Notes: generated from the sequence alone by a model not told the origin. Counted from the stretch's first letter, positions 33,017 through 41,981 are shown. The stretch: 64,000 nt of DNA from Roseateles sp. (GCA_016790285.1 JAEUPJ010000020.1:248001-312000); one strand, 5' to 3'. Made by a program: numbers and translations.

Positions 33017-34587
33017 ACACCGTGCTCTACCACGCGCTCGTGCTCAACGAGTGGCGGCTGCGCAGCCGGCGCGTGAGCAGCCTGGTCATCTTGCTGGTCG
33101 TCGTGGCGGTGAGCTGGCTGATGGTGCTGGACCCGCGCAGCGGCATGGCCATGATGGTGGTCAACAAGCAGCGCATCGCCTACGAAAGCCCGGCGCTGGC
33201 GTTCGCCACGAGCCTCGTCGCCTCGCTGCTGTTCGGGCTGGCGGGCTTCTACCTCGCGCGCGGGCGGTCGCAGGAGGACCTGCGCTGCGGTACCGCGGCC
33301 GTGCTGGCGGCCACGCCCGTGGGCAATGCGCAGCTGCTGGGCGCGCGCTGGCTGGGGGCCTTCGGCTTCCTGTTCTCGCTGGGCACGGTGGTGATGCTGA
33401 CCGCCTGGGTGCTGCAGCTCGTGCGCGGCGAAGGGCCGCTGCAGCCCTTGCCCTACCTGCAGATGCTGGTGCTGGGCCTGGCCCCCGGGCTGATGTGGTG
33501 TGCGAGCCTGGCGGTGTTGGCAGACGCCTGGGCGCCCCTCATGGGCAAGCGGGGCGACGTGCTGTACTGGGTGCTGTGGGTGCTGCAGTTCGCCTTCCTG
33601 CCGGCGACGCTCGGGCAGGGGGCGGTGCGGCTGACGGGCTGGCAGGTGTTTGACATCAGCGGCGTGTCGCCGCTGCTCGTGGCGTTGAGCCAGCTCATGG
33701 AGGTCAAGCACATCGCCGTCGGCGGCAGCCCCTTCGATGCGTCGCTCCCGATGCTGCACATGCCCGAGGGCCTGTGGACGCCCGAGCTGGTCGCCTTGCG
33801 GCTGGGGGCCATGGTGGTCGCGCTGGCGCCGCTGGTGCCCGCCGTCTGGCTCTTCCACCGGTATGCACCAGGCGCCGTCAAGCTGCGCGACCCCGCCGGG
33901 CGCTCGCGCCTGCTGGCCGTTGCGCACTGGCTGCTGCGCCCCTTGGTGCGCCCGTTCACGGCACTCGTCAGGCTGCTGATGGGCCTGGCGGCCCGGCTGC
34001 CGGGTGTGCCGGGCCGCTGGCTGGCCGACCTGAGCCTGGTACTGCTCAGCCAGCCGGTGCTGGGGCTGGCGATGGCAGCGGGTGCTCTCGCGTGCGCGGT
34101 GGTGCCGGCTGCCCTGTTGCCGGGGCTGCTGGCGGCGACGCTGGCGGCCTGGGGGCTGGCGATTGCCGACATCAGCTCGCGTGACGTGCAAAGCGGCACC
34201 GGCGCCCTGGCCGCCGCCGTGCCGGGCGGGGCGCTGGAGCGGAGCTGGCGCCAGGCGCTGGCGGCGCTGGGGCTGGGCCTCGTGCTGGCCGCGCCGGCCC
34301 TGGCCCGTCTTGCGGGCGCGGCACCGCTGCAGGTGCTGGCCTGCGTGGCGGGGTTGCTCCTGCTCAGTACGGTGGCCGTGTTGCTCGGCCGGCTGACCCA
34401 GGGGGCGCGCACCTTCCTCGGGCTCTTCCTGTTCGCGCTGTACGTGAACCTGCAGCGCACGGGTGTGCCTGGCCTGGACCTGCTCGGGCTCGCAGGCGAC
34501 GCCACCCTGGCCAGCGCGCTCGGCTTTGCCGCGGCGGGTGCGGCCGGCCTGGCACTGCTGGCGGTGCCGGCGTGGCGGCGCCGCTAG
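33013..34587 (+). CDS. ABC-2-type permease, large multi-span membrane protein
   Basis: A 524-residue membrane protein with many hydrophobic segments, from SSLVILLVVVAVSWLMVL at the N-terminus to GLALLAVPAWRRR. It partners the ATPase encoded just upstream (ATGA overlap). The order of segments, with a periplasmic-size loop after the first helix (MVVNKQRIAYESPALAFATS), resembles ABC-2 permeases. No lipoprotein-release or MacB-like domain is seen. Its TAG stop shares the palindrome CTAG with the stop of the convergent MATE gene. The exported substrate is unknown. Confidence 0.75.
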   Translation: MNTVLYHALVLNEWRLRSRRVSSLVILLVVVAVSWLMVLDPRSGMAMMVVNKQRIAYESPALAFATSLVASLLFGLAGFYLARGRSQEDLRCGTAAVLAATPVGNAQLLGARWLGAFGFLFSLGTVVMLTAWVLQLVRGEGPLQPLPYLQMLVLGLAPGLMWCASLAVLADAWAPLMGKRGDVLYWVLWVLQFAFLPATLGQGAVRLTGWQVFDISGVSPLLVALSQLMEVKHIAVGGSPFDASLPMLHMPEGLWTPELVALRLGAMVVALAPLVPAVWLFHRYAPGAVKLRDPAGRSRLLAVAHWLLRPLVRPFTALVRLLMGLAARLPGVPGRWLADLSLVLLSQPVLGLAMAAGALACAVVPAALLPGLLAATLAAWGLAIADISSRDVQSGTGALAAAVPGGALERSWRQALAALGLGLVLAAPALARLAGAAPLQVLACVAGLLLLSTVAVLLGRLTQGARTFLGLFLFALYVNLQRTGVPGLDLLGLAGDATLASALGFAAAGAAGLALLAVPAWRRR

Positions 34588-35888
34588 CGGTTCTCGTCGA
34601 AGACCCGCCGGAGCAGCAGGCCCAGGAGCAGGGCCGCCATCAGCAGACCGGCGGTGGCGGCCTGCCAGAAGCCTACGGCCCCGGCCCCTCCCACGCCGAA
34701 GGCCAGGAAGTAGCCCCCGCCGATGCCCAGGCCCCACAGCGCCACGACGTAGATGACCATGGGCAGCGTGGCCACCTGGTAGGCCCGCAGCACGTAGGCC
34801 GCCACGGTCTGCAGCGCGTCGCCCAGGTGGAAGAACCACAACCAGACGAGCAGCGGCAGGGCGGCTGCGGCGGTGGCCGCGTTGTCGGTGTACAGGCCGA
34901 TGATGGGGCCGCGCGCCAGCGCCACCACCGCACCGACAGCGGCCGCCACGAGCGCCGCCAGCGTCATGGCATGTCGCCCGACGATGCGCGCCTCGCGCTT
35001 CTCGCCCGCGCCCAGGTGCTGGGCCACCAGGGTGCCCGCCGCCGTGGCCTGCGCCAGGGCGATCATGAACATCATGGCCACCAGGTTCACCGCGATCTGG
35101 TGCCCGGCCACGGGGGTGGCCCCCAGCCGCGCGATGAAGAAGGCCATGAAGGTGAAGCCCGTCACCTCCACGAGGATGGAGCCCCCCATCGGCAGGCCGA
35201 GCTTCACGAGGGCGGCGAGCTCGCGCCAGTCCGGCCGCGTGGCCCACAGGTGCGGGATGCGGAACGGGCCGTAGAACGGGTCGCGCCGCAGCAGCCACGC
35301 CGCCACGAGGGCCTGCCCGACCATGGCAATGGCCGTGGCCCAGCCGCAGCCCGCCACGCCCATGGCGGGCACCGGGCCCCAGCCGAACACCAGCAGCGCA
35401 TTCAGCGGCACCTTGGCTGCCAGGCCCGTGAGCTGCATGGCCATGACGGCCTTGGGCCGGCTCACGGCCGTGGAGAAGCCGCGAAAGGCCGTGAACAGCA
35501 GGGCCGCTGGCAGCGCAAACGCCTCGGGCCGGGTGTAGGCCTGCACCTTGGCGGCCTGGATGGCGTCGAGCTGGGCCAGGGCGGCGAACGGCGCGGGGAA
35601 CCACAGCGCCAGGCACCCGGGCACGCACAGCAGCACCGCGAGCCACTGCGCCTGCACGAAGCTGCGGCCGGCGCCCGGCAGGTCCTGCGCGCCGAACTGG
35701 TGGCCGGCGATGGGCCCCACGGCCAGCACCACGCCCATCAGCCCGACGAAGATCGTCACGTAGGCCGCGGAGCCAACCGCCAGCGCGGCGAGGTCCGAGG
35801 GGCCGACACGGCCCATCATCAGCGTGTCGACCGTGCTGAACATCATGACGGCGATCTGGCCGACCAGCACTGGCCACGCCAGCGGCAC
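34584..35888 (-). CDS. MATE-family efflux transporter
   Basis: A 434-residue, roughly twelve-span antiporter. The first helix carries PVLVGQIAVMMFSTVDTLMMG, and the internal repeat begins KLGLPMGGSILVEVTGFTFM. AGHQIAVNLVAMMFM is the family-typical segment. MATE proteins export cationic drugs or metabolites with Na+ or H+. The start is taken as GTG at 35888; the frame remains open upstream into the DUF1289 gene, but no better start is seen. It lies 35 bases downstream of the DUF1289 stop and may be in the trpS unit. Confidence 0.9.
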   Translation of the reverse strand: MPLAWPVLVGQIAVMMFSTVDTLMMGRVGPSDLAALAVGSAAYVTIFVGLMGVVLAVGPIAGHQFGAQDLPGAGRSFVQAQWLAVLLCVPGCLALWFPAPFAALAQLDAIQAAKVQAYTRPEAFALPAALLFTAFRGFSTAVSRPKAVMAMQLTGLAAKVPLNALLVFGWGPVPAMGVAGCGWATAIAMVGQALVAAWLLRRDPFYGPFRIPHLWATRPDWRELAALVKLGLPMGGSILVEVTGFTFMAFFIARLGATPVAGHQIAVNLVAMMFMIALAQATAAGTLVAQHLGAGEKREARIVGRHAMTLAALVAAAVGAVVALARGPIIGLYTDNAATAAAALPLLVWLWFFHLGDALQTVAAYVLRAYQVATLPMVIYVVALWGLGIGGGYFLAFGVGGAGAVGFWQAATAGLLMAALLLGLLLRRVFDENR

Positions 35889-35923
35889 GATGCGGCGCGC
35901 GCTGTCAGCGAAACGGATGCGGC

Positions 35924-36334
35924 TCAGGATCGGGCTCCGCGCTCGGCGTAGCGGTTGAAGCGCCAGGCCGTGCCTTCCTGCGTGATGCGCTGCCAGACGA
36001 CGCGCTTCTCAAACGGCCCCAGGGCCGGCCAGTGCTGCACCTCGTCGAAGGTGCGGCCGCAGCCCTTGCAGATGGGGTCGCCCTGGGCGGTCGAGCAGAT
36101 GGCGATGCAGGGGGAGTCCGGCGTCGTCGCGTACCAGGCGAGCCAGGCGTCGAGGGCGCGGGGCTTGAGGGCGGCGGCGTCGATGGCTGCCTCGCGGCTG
36201 AGCGCCAGCACGGCATAGGCCTCGGCCAGCGCCCGCACTTCGGGCGCGGCGCTGATGCCGTCGGGCGACGGCGATCGCTCGCGCCACCAGTTGATGGCGG
36301 CCTCAAGGTCCGTGACGTGCACGCGCTGCGTCAA
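35924..36334 (-). CDS. DUF1289 domain protein (Fe-S-like Cys motif)
   Basis: About 136 residues. The C-terminal half is the DUF1289 domain: DSPCIAICSTAQGDPICKGCGRTFDEV, with four Cys in the CxxxC...CxxC arrangement that probably binds a metal. The N-terminal part (EAAINWWRERSPSPDGISAAPEVRALAEAYAVLAL) is a helical extension found in some betaproteobacterial members. No ATG fits. TTG at 36334 overlaps the trpS stop (TTGA); GTG at 36322 is the alternative start. It is co-transcribed with trpS. Function is unknown. Confidence 0.8.
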   Translation of the reverse strand: MTQRVHVTDLEAAINWWRERSPSPDGISAAPEVRALAEAYAVLALSREAAIDAAALKPRALDAWLAWYATTPDSPCIAICSTAQGDPICKGCGRTFDEVQHWPALGPFEKRVVWQRITQEGTAWRFNRYAERGARS

Positions 36335-37332
36335 GCCACCAGCCCCATGGTTGCGCGCACTTCGCGCAGCGTCTTGCGGGCCACGGCACGGGCGCGCTCG
36401 GTGCCCACTTCCAGCGTCCACTTCACCTGCTGCGGGTCCAGCGCGGCGGCGCGCTCGCGCCAGGGCGCCTGCTCACGCTGGATGGCCTCGATCAGCGGCT
36501 GCTTGCAGTCCAGGCAGCCGATGCCTGCCGTGCGGCAGCCGGTCTCGCAGGCAGCGCGCGTGGCATCGTCGGTGTAGATCTGGTGCAGCGGCCACACGGG
36601 GCAGCGGGCCGGGTCGCCGGGGTCGCTGCGGCGCACGCGCTGCGGGTCGGTCGGCATGGTGCGGATCTTGGCGGCCGTGACCTCAGGCTCGTCACGCATC
36701 GCGATCGCGTTGTCCAGGCTCTTGCTCATCTTCTGGCCATCCAGCCCGGGCACGCGTGCGGTCTCGGTCAGCAGGGCCTGGGGCTCGACGAACACCGGCG
36801 TCGACTCCGCGTAAAGCCGGTTGAAGCGGCGCGCGACCTCACGCGTGACTTCCACGTGCGCGGTCTGGTCCTCGCCCACGGGCACGCCGGCGGGCTTGTA
36901 GAGCAGGATGTCGGCCGCCTGCAGCAGCGGGTAGCCGAGAAAGCCGTAAGTGGCCAGCTCCGTGTCGGCTGCGACCTGGTCCTTGTAGCTGGGCATGCGC
37001 GCCAGCCAGCTCGACGGCGTGCACATGGCCAGCAGCGTGAACAGCTCGGCGTGCTCGGGCATGCGGCTTTGCAGGAAGAGGGTGCAGCGCTCGGGGTCCA
37101 GGCCCGCGGCCAGCCAGTCGGTGACCATTTCGTAGACGTGACGGCTGAGCGTCTCGCCGCTGGGGCGCTGGGTGGTCAGGGCATGCCAGTCGGCCACGAA
37201 GAAGAAGCCTTCATGGCTCTCCTGCAGGCGCACCCAGTTCTTGATGGCGCCGTGGTAGTGGCCGAGGTGCAGGGCGCCGGTGGGGCGCATGCCGGAAAGC
37301 ACGCGCGGGCGGATGGGGGCGGTTGTGGACAT
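36331..37332 (-). CDS. trpS: Tryptophanyl-tRNA synthetase
   Basis: A 333-residue class I aminoacyl-tRNA synthetase that charges tRNA-Trp. The HIGH motif is HLGH (22-25) and KMSKS is at 201-205. The Rossmann core includes FFFVADWHALTT and VGEDQTAHVEVTREVARRFN. Length matches E. coli TrpS (334). A Cys-rich insert late in the protein (CETGCRTAGIGCLDCKQP) suggests a metal site present in some bacterial TrpS. It is divergent from purN by 37 bases, and DUF1289 follows with a TTGA overlap. Confidence 0.97.
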   Translation of the reverse strand: MSTTAPIRPRVLSGMRPTGALHLGHYHGAIKNWVRLQESHEGFFFVADWHALTTQRPSGETLSRHVYEMVTDWLAAGLDPERCTLFLQSRMPEHAELFTLLAMCTPSSWLARMPSYKDQVAADTELATYGFLGYPLLQAADILLYKPAGVPVGEDQTAHVEVTREVARRFNRLYAESTPVFVEPQALLTETARVPGLDGQKMSKSLDNAIAMRDEPEVTAAKIRTMPTDPQRVRRSDPGDPARCPVWPLHQIYTDDATRAACETGCRTAGIGCLDCKQPLIEAIQREQAPWRERAAALDPQQVKWTLEVGTERARAVARKTLREVRATMGLVA

Positions 37333-37369
37333 GGGGCGCGGATTGTCGCTCGCCTACACTCCCGGCCCC

Positions 37370-38002
37370 ATGAAGCGACTGGTCATTCTGATTTCTGGAC
37401 GGGGCTCCAACATGGAGGCCATCGTGAAAGCCTGTGCGGCCGAGGGCTGGCCGGCGACCGTCGCTGCCGTGATCAGCAACCGACCGGATGCCGGCGGCCT
37501 GCAGTTCGCCGCCGAGCGCGGCATCGCCACTGCGGTCGTCGATCACAAGGCCTACGCCAACCGCGAGGATTTCGACGCCGAGCTGGCACGCGTCATCGAC
37601 GGCTTCGCCCCCGACCTCGTCGTGCTTGCGGGCTTCATGCGCATCCTCACCCCGGGCTTCACGGCCCGCTATGCGCGTCGCATGCTCAACATCCACCCAT
37701 CGCTGCTGCCGGCCTTCACGGGCCTGCACACGCACGAGCGGGCGCTGGAGATGGGCTGCAAGGTGGCGGGCGCGACGGTGCATTTCGTGACCGCTGAACT
37801 CGACCATGGCGCCATCGTCATGCAGGGCGTGGTGCCGGTGAAGCCGGGCGACGACGCCAAGTCGCTGGCTGCTCGCGTGCTGACCGTCGAGCACCGCATC
37901 TACCCCCAGGCCGTGCGATGGTTCGCCGAGGATGCACTCATCTGGACGGGTGAGTGCGTGGCGCACCGCGACGGCGCCGCGCAGCAGTTGTTGCTCAGCT
38001 GA
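37370..38002 (+). CDS. purN: Phosphoribosylglycinamide formyltransferase
   Basis: A 210-residue enzyme of de novo purine synthesis that transfers formyl from 10-formyl-THF to GAR. LISGRGSNMEAIVKAC binds the phosphate. LAGFMRILTPGF precedes NIHPSLLPAFTGLHTHERAL with the catalytic Asn/His, and VTAELDHGAIVMQ carries the Asp. Length matches E. coli PurN (212). The start is ATG at 37370, 37 bases from divergent trpS. Its stop overlaps that of the convergent DUF1345 gene inside TCAGCTGA. Confidence 0.97.
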   Translation: MKRLVILISGRGSNMEAIVKACAAEGWPATVAAVISNRPDAGGLQFAAERGIATAVVDHKAYANREDFDAELARVIDGFAPDLVVLAGFMRILTPGFTARYARRMLNIHPSLLPAFTGLHTHERALEMGCKVAGATVHFVTAELDHGAIVMQGVVPVKPGDDAKSLAARVLTVEHRIYPQAVRWFAEDALIWTGECVAHRDGAAQQLLLS

Positions 38003-38639
38003 CCAGCCCGGCCAGGATGTTGATCGACAGGGCCAGCACGCCCGTGTTGAAGAGAAAGGCAATCAGGGCCTGGAGCAGCACGAGGCGGCGCATGTGCTTG
38101 GCACTCACGACGACGTCCGACGTCTGCGACGTGGCGGCCACCGTGATCGAGAAGTAGAGGAAGTCCGCGTAGTCCGGCGCTTCGTCGTCGCCGGGGAACT
38201 CCAGGCCATGCTTGCCCTTGCCCTGGCGGTGATACAGGCTCGCGTACGCCAGGCCGAATTCCACCGGCAACAGCAGCCATGAGCCGGCAACCGTGGCCAG
38301 GGCCAGCAGCACGTAGCGCGTGTCGTGGCTCTGGCGCGCCGCCTGCAGTTCCAGCGTGATGGCCGCGAGGCTCGCCAAGGCGCCCAGCACCGCTAGCACC
38401 AGCACCACCGGCACGCCCTCGTTGAGCTGTCGCGCGCGGGCTTGCACATCCTGGGCCGTGGCCCGGCCGAGCATCATCCAGAGTGCCAGCGGCAGGTAGA
38501 TCCAGACGACGAGGTTCCAACCGATCAGCAGGCGTGTCTGCAGGCCCGTCACGCCCGGCCAGGCCGCGGCCAGCAGGCTTCCCGCGAGGACGGCCGTCAG
38601 CAGTCGAGGGCGCAGGCGCAACTGGTGCCAGAGGGTCAT
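37995..38639 (-). CDS. DUF1345 membrane protein
   Basis: A 214-residue membrane protein with about five hydrophobic segments. The family signature is near the C-terminus: EFGLAYASLYHRQGKGKHG and DFLYFSITVAATSQTSDV. These resemble the pore-loop part of small channel proteins, but no transport activity is established for DUF1345. It is convergent with purN (8-base overlap) and divergent from the RNA methylase by 26 bases. Function is unknown. Confidence 0.85.
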   Translation of the reverse strand: MTLWHQLRLRPRLLTAVLAGSLLAAAWPGVTGLQTRLLIGWNLVVWIYLPLALWMMLGRATAQDVQARARQLNEGVPVVLVLAVLGALASLAAITLELQAARQSHDTRYVLLALATVAGSWLLLPVEFGLAYASLYHRQGKGKHGLEFPGDDEAPDYADFLYFSITVAATSQTSDVVVSAKHMRRLVLLQALIAFLFNTGVLALSINILAGLVS

Positions 38640-38665
38640 GCGGGGCAGCTTGGGATAATGGGGCG

Positions 38666-39928
38666 ATGCATCCTAATGCCCTGCTGGAGCTGTGCGCCGA
38701 CCTGATCGGTGCCGTCAACAAGCTCGAGGCGCCCGCCGACGCCACCGTTTCGGCCTTCTTCCGTCAACACAAGAACCTCGGCCAGCGCGAGCGCGCCTGC
38801 TTGGCCGAGACCGTCTACGCCCTGTTGCGGGAACGGCTCAAGTTCAACAACCTCGCGCAAAGCGGCAGCGGCCCCATGCACCGCCGTCTGGCCATGCTGG
38901 CGTGGCGCGGCAGCGAGAGCTTCCTGCAAGGCGCGTTGAGCCCGGCAGAGAAGCACTGGCTGACCCAGGTGCAGTCCATCTCCCCGCAGAGCCTGGCGCC
39001 CAAGCTGCGCCACAACATGCCCGACTGGCTGGCGGAGCCGCTGCAGGCGCGCCTGGGCGAGGCGGAGTTCTGGCAACTGGCCGGCGCGCTCAATGAAGCC
39101 GCCCCCCTGGACCTGCGCGTGAACACGCTCAAACTCAAGCGCGAAGAGGCGCAGGCGGCCTTGAAGGCGGCGGGCATTGAGGCCGTGCCCACGCCTTACT
39201 CACCGCTGGGCCTGCGCGTGGATGGCAAGCCGGCGCTGCACAAGCTGGAGCTCTTCACGAACGGCTCCATCGAGGTGCAGGACGAGGGCAGCCAGCTGCT
39301 CGCGCTCTTGCTGGGGCCCAAGCGCGGCGAGATGGTGGTGGATTTCTGCGCCGGCGCGGGCGGCAAGACGCTGGCCCTGGGCGCGGCCATGCGCAACACC
39401 GGGCGGCTGTACGCGTTCGACGTCTCGGGCCATCGGCTGGACGCGCTCAAGCCCCGCCTGGCCCGCAGCGGGCTGTCCAACGTCTACCCGGCCCAGATCG
39501 CGCATGAGCGCGACGAGCGCATCAAGCGCCTGGCCGGCAAGATCGACCGCGTGCTGGTGGACGCGCCGTGCTCAGGCCTGGGCACGCTGCGGCGCAATCC
39601 TGACCTGAAATGGCGCCAGTCGCCCCAGGCCGTGGCTGAGCTGCAGGACAAGCAGCGGGCCATCCTGGCCAGTGCGGCCCGGCTCGTGAAGCCTGGCGGC
39701 CGGCTGGTGTATGCCACCTGCAGCCTGCTGGATGCCGAAAACGAGGTCATTGCCCAAGAGTTCTCGGCGGCCCACCCCGACTTCCTGCCCCTGGCGGCCG
39801 ACGAGGCGCTGGCCAAGGCCCAGGTCGAGCGGTCGGGGGAACTGGTGGAGCACGGAGCACTGCGCATCTGGCCGCACCGCCACGCGATGGACGGCTTTTT
39901 CGCGGTCGCCTGGGAGCGCAAGGCCTGA
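38666..39928 (+). CDS. RsmB/NOP-family rRNA (cytosine-C5)-methyltransferase
   Basis: A 420-residue SAM-dependent RNA methylase. The N-terminal helical region (RQHKNLGQRERACLAETVYALLR) is a shortened NusB-like domain. The catalytic domain has DFCAGAGGKTLAL for SAM, DAPCSGLGTLRRNPD with the releasing Cys, and VYATCSLLDAENE with the nucleophile Cys. It methylates cytosine-5 in RNA, probably 16S rRNA (RsmB or RsmF type). E. coli RsmB has 429 residues. It is monocistronic, with an FNR-like box right after its end. Confidence 0.93.
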   Translation: MHPNALLELCADLIGAVNKLEAPADATVSAFFRQHKNLGQRERACLAETVYALLRERLKFNNLAQSGSGPMHRRLAMLAWRGSESFLQGALSPAEKHWLTQVQSISPQSLAPKLRHNMPDWLAEPLQARLGEAEFWQLAGALNEAAPLDLRVNTLKLKREEAQAALKAAGIEAVPTPYSPLGLRVDGKPALHKLELFTNGSIEVQDEGSQLLALLLGPKRGEMVVDFCAGAGGKTLALGAAMRNTGRLYAFDVSGHRLDALKPRLARSGLSNVYPAQIAHERDERIKRLAGKIDRVLVDAPCSGLGTLRRNPDLKWRQSPQAVAELQDKQRAILASAARLVKPGGRLVYATCSLLDAENEVIAQEFSAAHPDFLPLAADEALAKAQVERSGELVEHGALRIWPHRHAMDGFFAVAWERKA

Positions 39929-39935
39929 AATCGGG

Positions 39936-39949
39936 TTGATCCGGGTCAA
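39936..39949 (+). promoter_or_regulatory. FNR/ANR-like box upstream of the fatty acid desaturase
   Basis: TTGATCCGGGTCAA matches TTGAT-N4-ATCAA in nine of the ten defined positions. It lies 8 bases after the methylase stop and 121 bases before the desaturase ATG. The centre is about 80 bases upstream of the candidate -10, so activation at the usual -41.5 would need another start site. Confidence 0.4.
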
Positions 39950-39999
39950 GGAACGGGTCGATTCGCACGCGACCGCCCGAATGGAGTGCCCTTGACCCC

Positions 40000-40026
40000 T
40001 TGAGTTTGGGGGCACTCCTCTACAAT
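40000..40026 (+). promoter_or_regulatory. Candidate sigma-70 promoter of the desaturase gene
   Basis: TTGAGT (40000-40005) and TACAAT (40021-40026) are 15 bases apart, slightly short. The -10 match is good (one change from TATAAT). ATG at 40071 follows at 45 bases. Confidence 0.4.
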
Positions 40027-40070
40027 TGAAGTTCCTTTGCATGGCCGCTATCGGCCGAGGTCCTGGACGC

Positions 40071-41282
40071 ATGAACGAATTCTTCGACGCGCTGCTGAGC
40101 TGGGTCGCCAACGGCCTGGCTGATTTCAGCGTCTGGCAATTGGTGATCTACACGCTCGTGGTGACCCACATCACGATCGCTTCGGTCACGATCTTCCTGC
40201 ATCGTGCTCAAGCGCACCGCGCGCTGGACCTGGGTCCCATCCCATCGCACTTCTTCCGCTTCTGGCTGTGGCTCACCACGGGCATGGTCACGAAGGAGTG
40301 GGTCGCCATCCACCGCAAGCACCACGCCAAGTGCGAGACCGAGGAAGACCCGCACAGCCCGCAGACCCGCGGCCTGAAGAAGGTGCTGGCCGAAGGCGCC
40401 GAGCTCTATCGCGCCGAAGCCAAGAACGCCGAGACGATTGCCAAGTACAGCCGCGGCACGCCCGACGACTGGATCGAGAACAACCTCTACAGCAAGTACA
40501 GCTGGCAGGGTGTGGCGCTGATGCTGATCATCAACGTCACCCTGTTCGGCGCCCTCGGCGCCACCATCTGGGCCATCCAGATGGCGTGGATTCCCATCTG
40601 GGCCGCCGGCGTGGTGAATGGCATCGGCCACTACTGGGGCTATCGCAACTTCGAGGCGCCTGACGCCTCCACCAACCTGACGCCGTGGACGCTGATCATT
40701 GGTGGCGAAGAGCTGCACAACAACCACCACACCTACCCGACGTCGGCCAAGTTCTCGGTCAAGCCTTACGAGTTCGACATCGGCTGGATGTACATCCGCG
40801 GCCTGGAGATGCTGGGCTGGGCCAAGGTGCGCAAGACGGCGCCCAAGCTGAGCCTGGGCGAGATCAAGCCCGCCGATGCGCGCACGCTGGAGGCGCTGAT
40901 CGCCAACCGCTACGAGGTCATGGCCAACTATGCCCGCGACCTGAAGGGCGCCTGTGCGGCCGAGCTGGCCCGCATCAAGGCAGAAGGCGGCAAGCACAGT
41001 GAGCGCGTGGCGCAGTTCAAGCTGGCCAAGCGCTGGCTGCACCGTGACGAAGACCGTATCCCGGCCGCCATCCAGGGTGATCTGGCCAACGCGCGTGCGG
41101 CCAGCCCCGTCATCGACAAGCTCGTCACCATGCGCGAGGAACTTCGCCAGCTCTGGACCCGTACCAACGTGTCCGCCGAACAGCTCGTGGCCGACCTGCA
41201 GGCCTGGTGCCGCCGGGCCGAGGAAAGCGGCATTGCCGAGCTGCAGGCGTTCTCGATGCGGCTGCGTGCTGCACACGCGTGA
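40071..41282 (+). CDS. Acyl-lipid/acyl-CoA desaturase (membrane di-iron)
   Basis: A 403-residue membrane enzyme that introduces a double bond in fatty acids using O2. The three His boxes are complete: HRAQAH (44-49), HRKHH (81-85) and HNNHH (216-220), and HYWGYRNFEA is the extra conserved site. The C-terminal about 150 residues are soluble, charged and helical, longer than the minimal delta-9 desaturase. ATG at 40071 is preferred; in-frame ATGs at 40026 and 40041 would add up to 15 residues. It has its own promoter candidate and terminator. Confidence 0.92.
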   Translation: MNEFFDALLSWVANGLADFSVWQLVIYTLVVTHITIASVTIFLHRAQAHRALDLGPIPSHFFRFWLWLTTGMVTKEWVAIHRKHHAKCETEEDPHSPQTRGLKKVLAEGAELYRAEAKNAETIAKYSRGTPDDWIENNLYSKYSWQGVALMLIINVTLFGALGATIWAIQMAWIPIWAAGVVNGIGHYWGYRNFEAPDASTNLTPWTLIIGGEELHNNHHTYPTSAKFSVKPYEFDIGWMYIRGLEMLGWAKVRKTAPKLSLGEIKPADARTLEALIANRYEVMANYARDLKGACAAELARIKAEGGKHSERVAQFKLAKRWLHRDEDRIPAAIQGDLANARAASPVIDKLVTMREELRQLWTRTNVSAEQLVADLQAWCRRAEESGIAELQAFSMRLRAAHA

Positions 41283-41310
41283 AACCCGCCTGAACGCGTT
41301 TCGCACATGT

Positions 41311-41339
41311 AAAGGGCGCCCCTGTCGGGCGCCCTTTTT
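41311..41339 (+). terminator. Rho-independent terminator after the desaturase
   Basis: AAAGGGCGCC (41311-41320) pairs over 10 bases with GGCGCCCTTT (41328-41337); the T-run covers 41335-41339. It lies 28 bases after the stop. Confidence 0.9.
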
Positions 41340-41392
41340 CTTGGCTTGTCCTAGACTTGGCGCTACGCAGTCACTGAACTAGGAGGCTCGCC

Positions 41393-41887
41393 ATGAAGAC
41401 TCGCTGGATTGCCCTGGCCACTTTGGCCGCTGCATCGGCCGCCGCCCAAGCGGACGTGCAGGTGAATTTCATCGAACCCGACAAGTTCTCGGACATCAAG
41501 GACAACAACGGCTTTCGCGAGCCCGAAGTGCTGGGCGAACTCAAGACGTTTCTTGTCGCGCAATTCGAGAAGCGGTTGCCGGGCCGTGATGTCCGCATCG
41601 ACGTGACGGACGTCGACCTCGCAGGCGAGGTGGAGCCCTTCCTCTGGCGCGGGCAGTGGCTGCGTGTCATGCGCTCGGTGACGTCGCCGTCCATCGAACT
41701 CAGCTTTGAGGTGCGCGAAGGTGGCAAGGTCGTGCAGCAGGGCAAGACCCGGCTGCGTGACATGAACTACCAGGATGGCTTCAACATGTTCGGCAGCAGT
41801 GAGTCGCTGCGCCATGAAAAGCGCATGCTGGATCGCTGGATGCAGCGCGAATTCAGCACGGCGGTCGCCGTGGCGCCGGCCCGCTGA
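41393..41887 (+). CDS. DUF3016 secreted protein
   Basis: A 164-residue exported protein with a signal peptide (MKTRWIALATLAAASAAAQA). The mature part begins DVQVNFIEPDKFSDIKDNN, the DUF3016 signature. It ends in RDMNYQDGFNMFGSSESLRHEKRMLDRW, with the family's DMxYQ...LxYEK-like pattern. It is small, periplasmic and of unknown role. AGGAGG lies before the ATG at 41393. A bidirectional terminator separates it from rpmG. Confidence 0.85.
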   Translation: MKTRWIALATLAAASAAAQADVQVNFIEPDKFSDIKDNNGFREPEVLGELKTFLVAQFEKRLPGRDVRIDVTDVDLAGEVEPFLWRGQWLRVMRSVTSPSIELSFEVREGGKVVQQGKTRLRDMNYQDGFNMFGSSESLRHEKRMLDRWMQREFSTAVAVAPAR

Positions 41888-41907
41888 ACGGCTGTTGGTC
41901 GACAAAG

Positions 41908-41943
41908 AAAAACCCGCCAGCGTTGCCGCTTGGCGGGTTTTTT
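41908..41943. terminator. Bidirectional rho-independent terminator between DUF3016 gene and rpmG
   Basis: AAAAACCCGCCA (41908-41919) pairs with TGGCGGGTTTTT (41931-41942), a 12-bp stem. The T-run on + and the A-run on the left arm serve both transcripts. The rpmG stop lies at 41982. Confidence 0.92.
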
Positions 41944-41981
41944 GATGCCGGGAGGGCGGGGCGGTCAGGCCGCCCGCGCCA

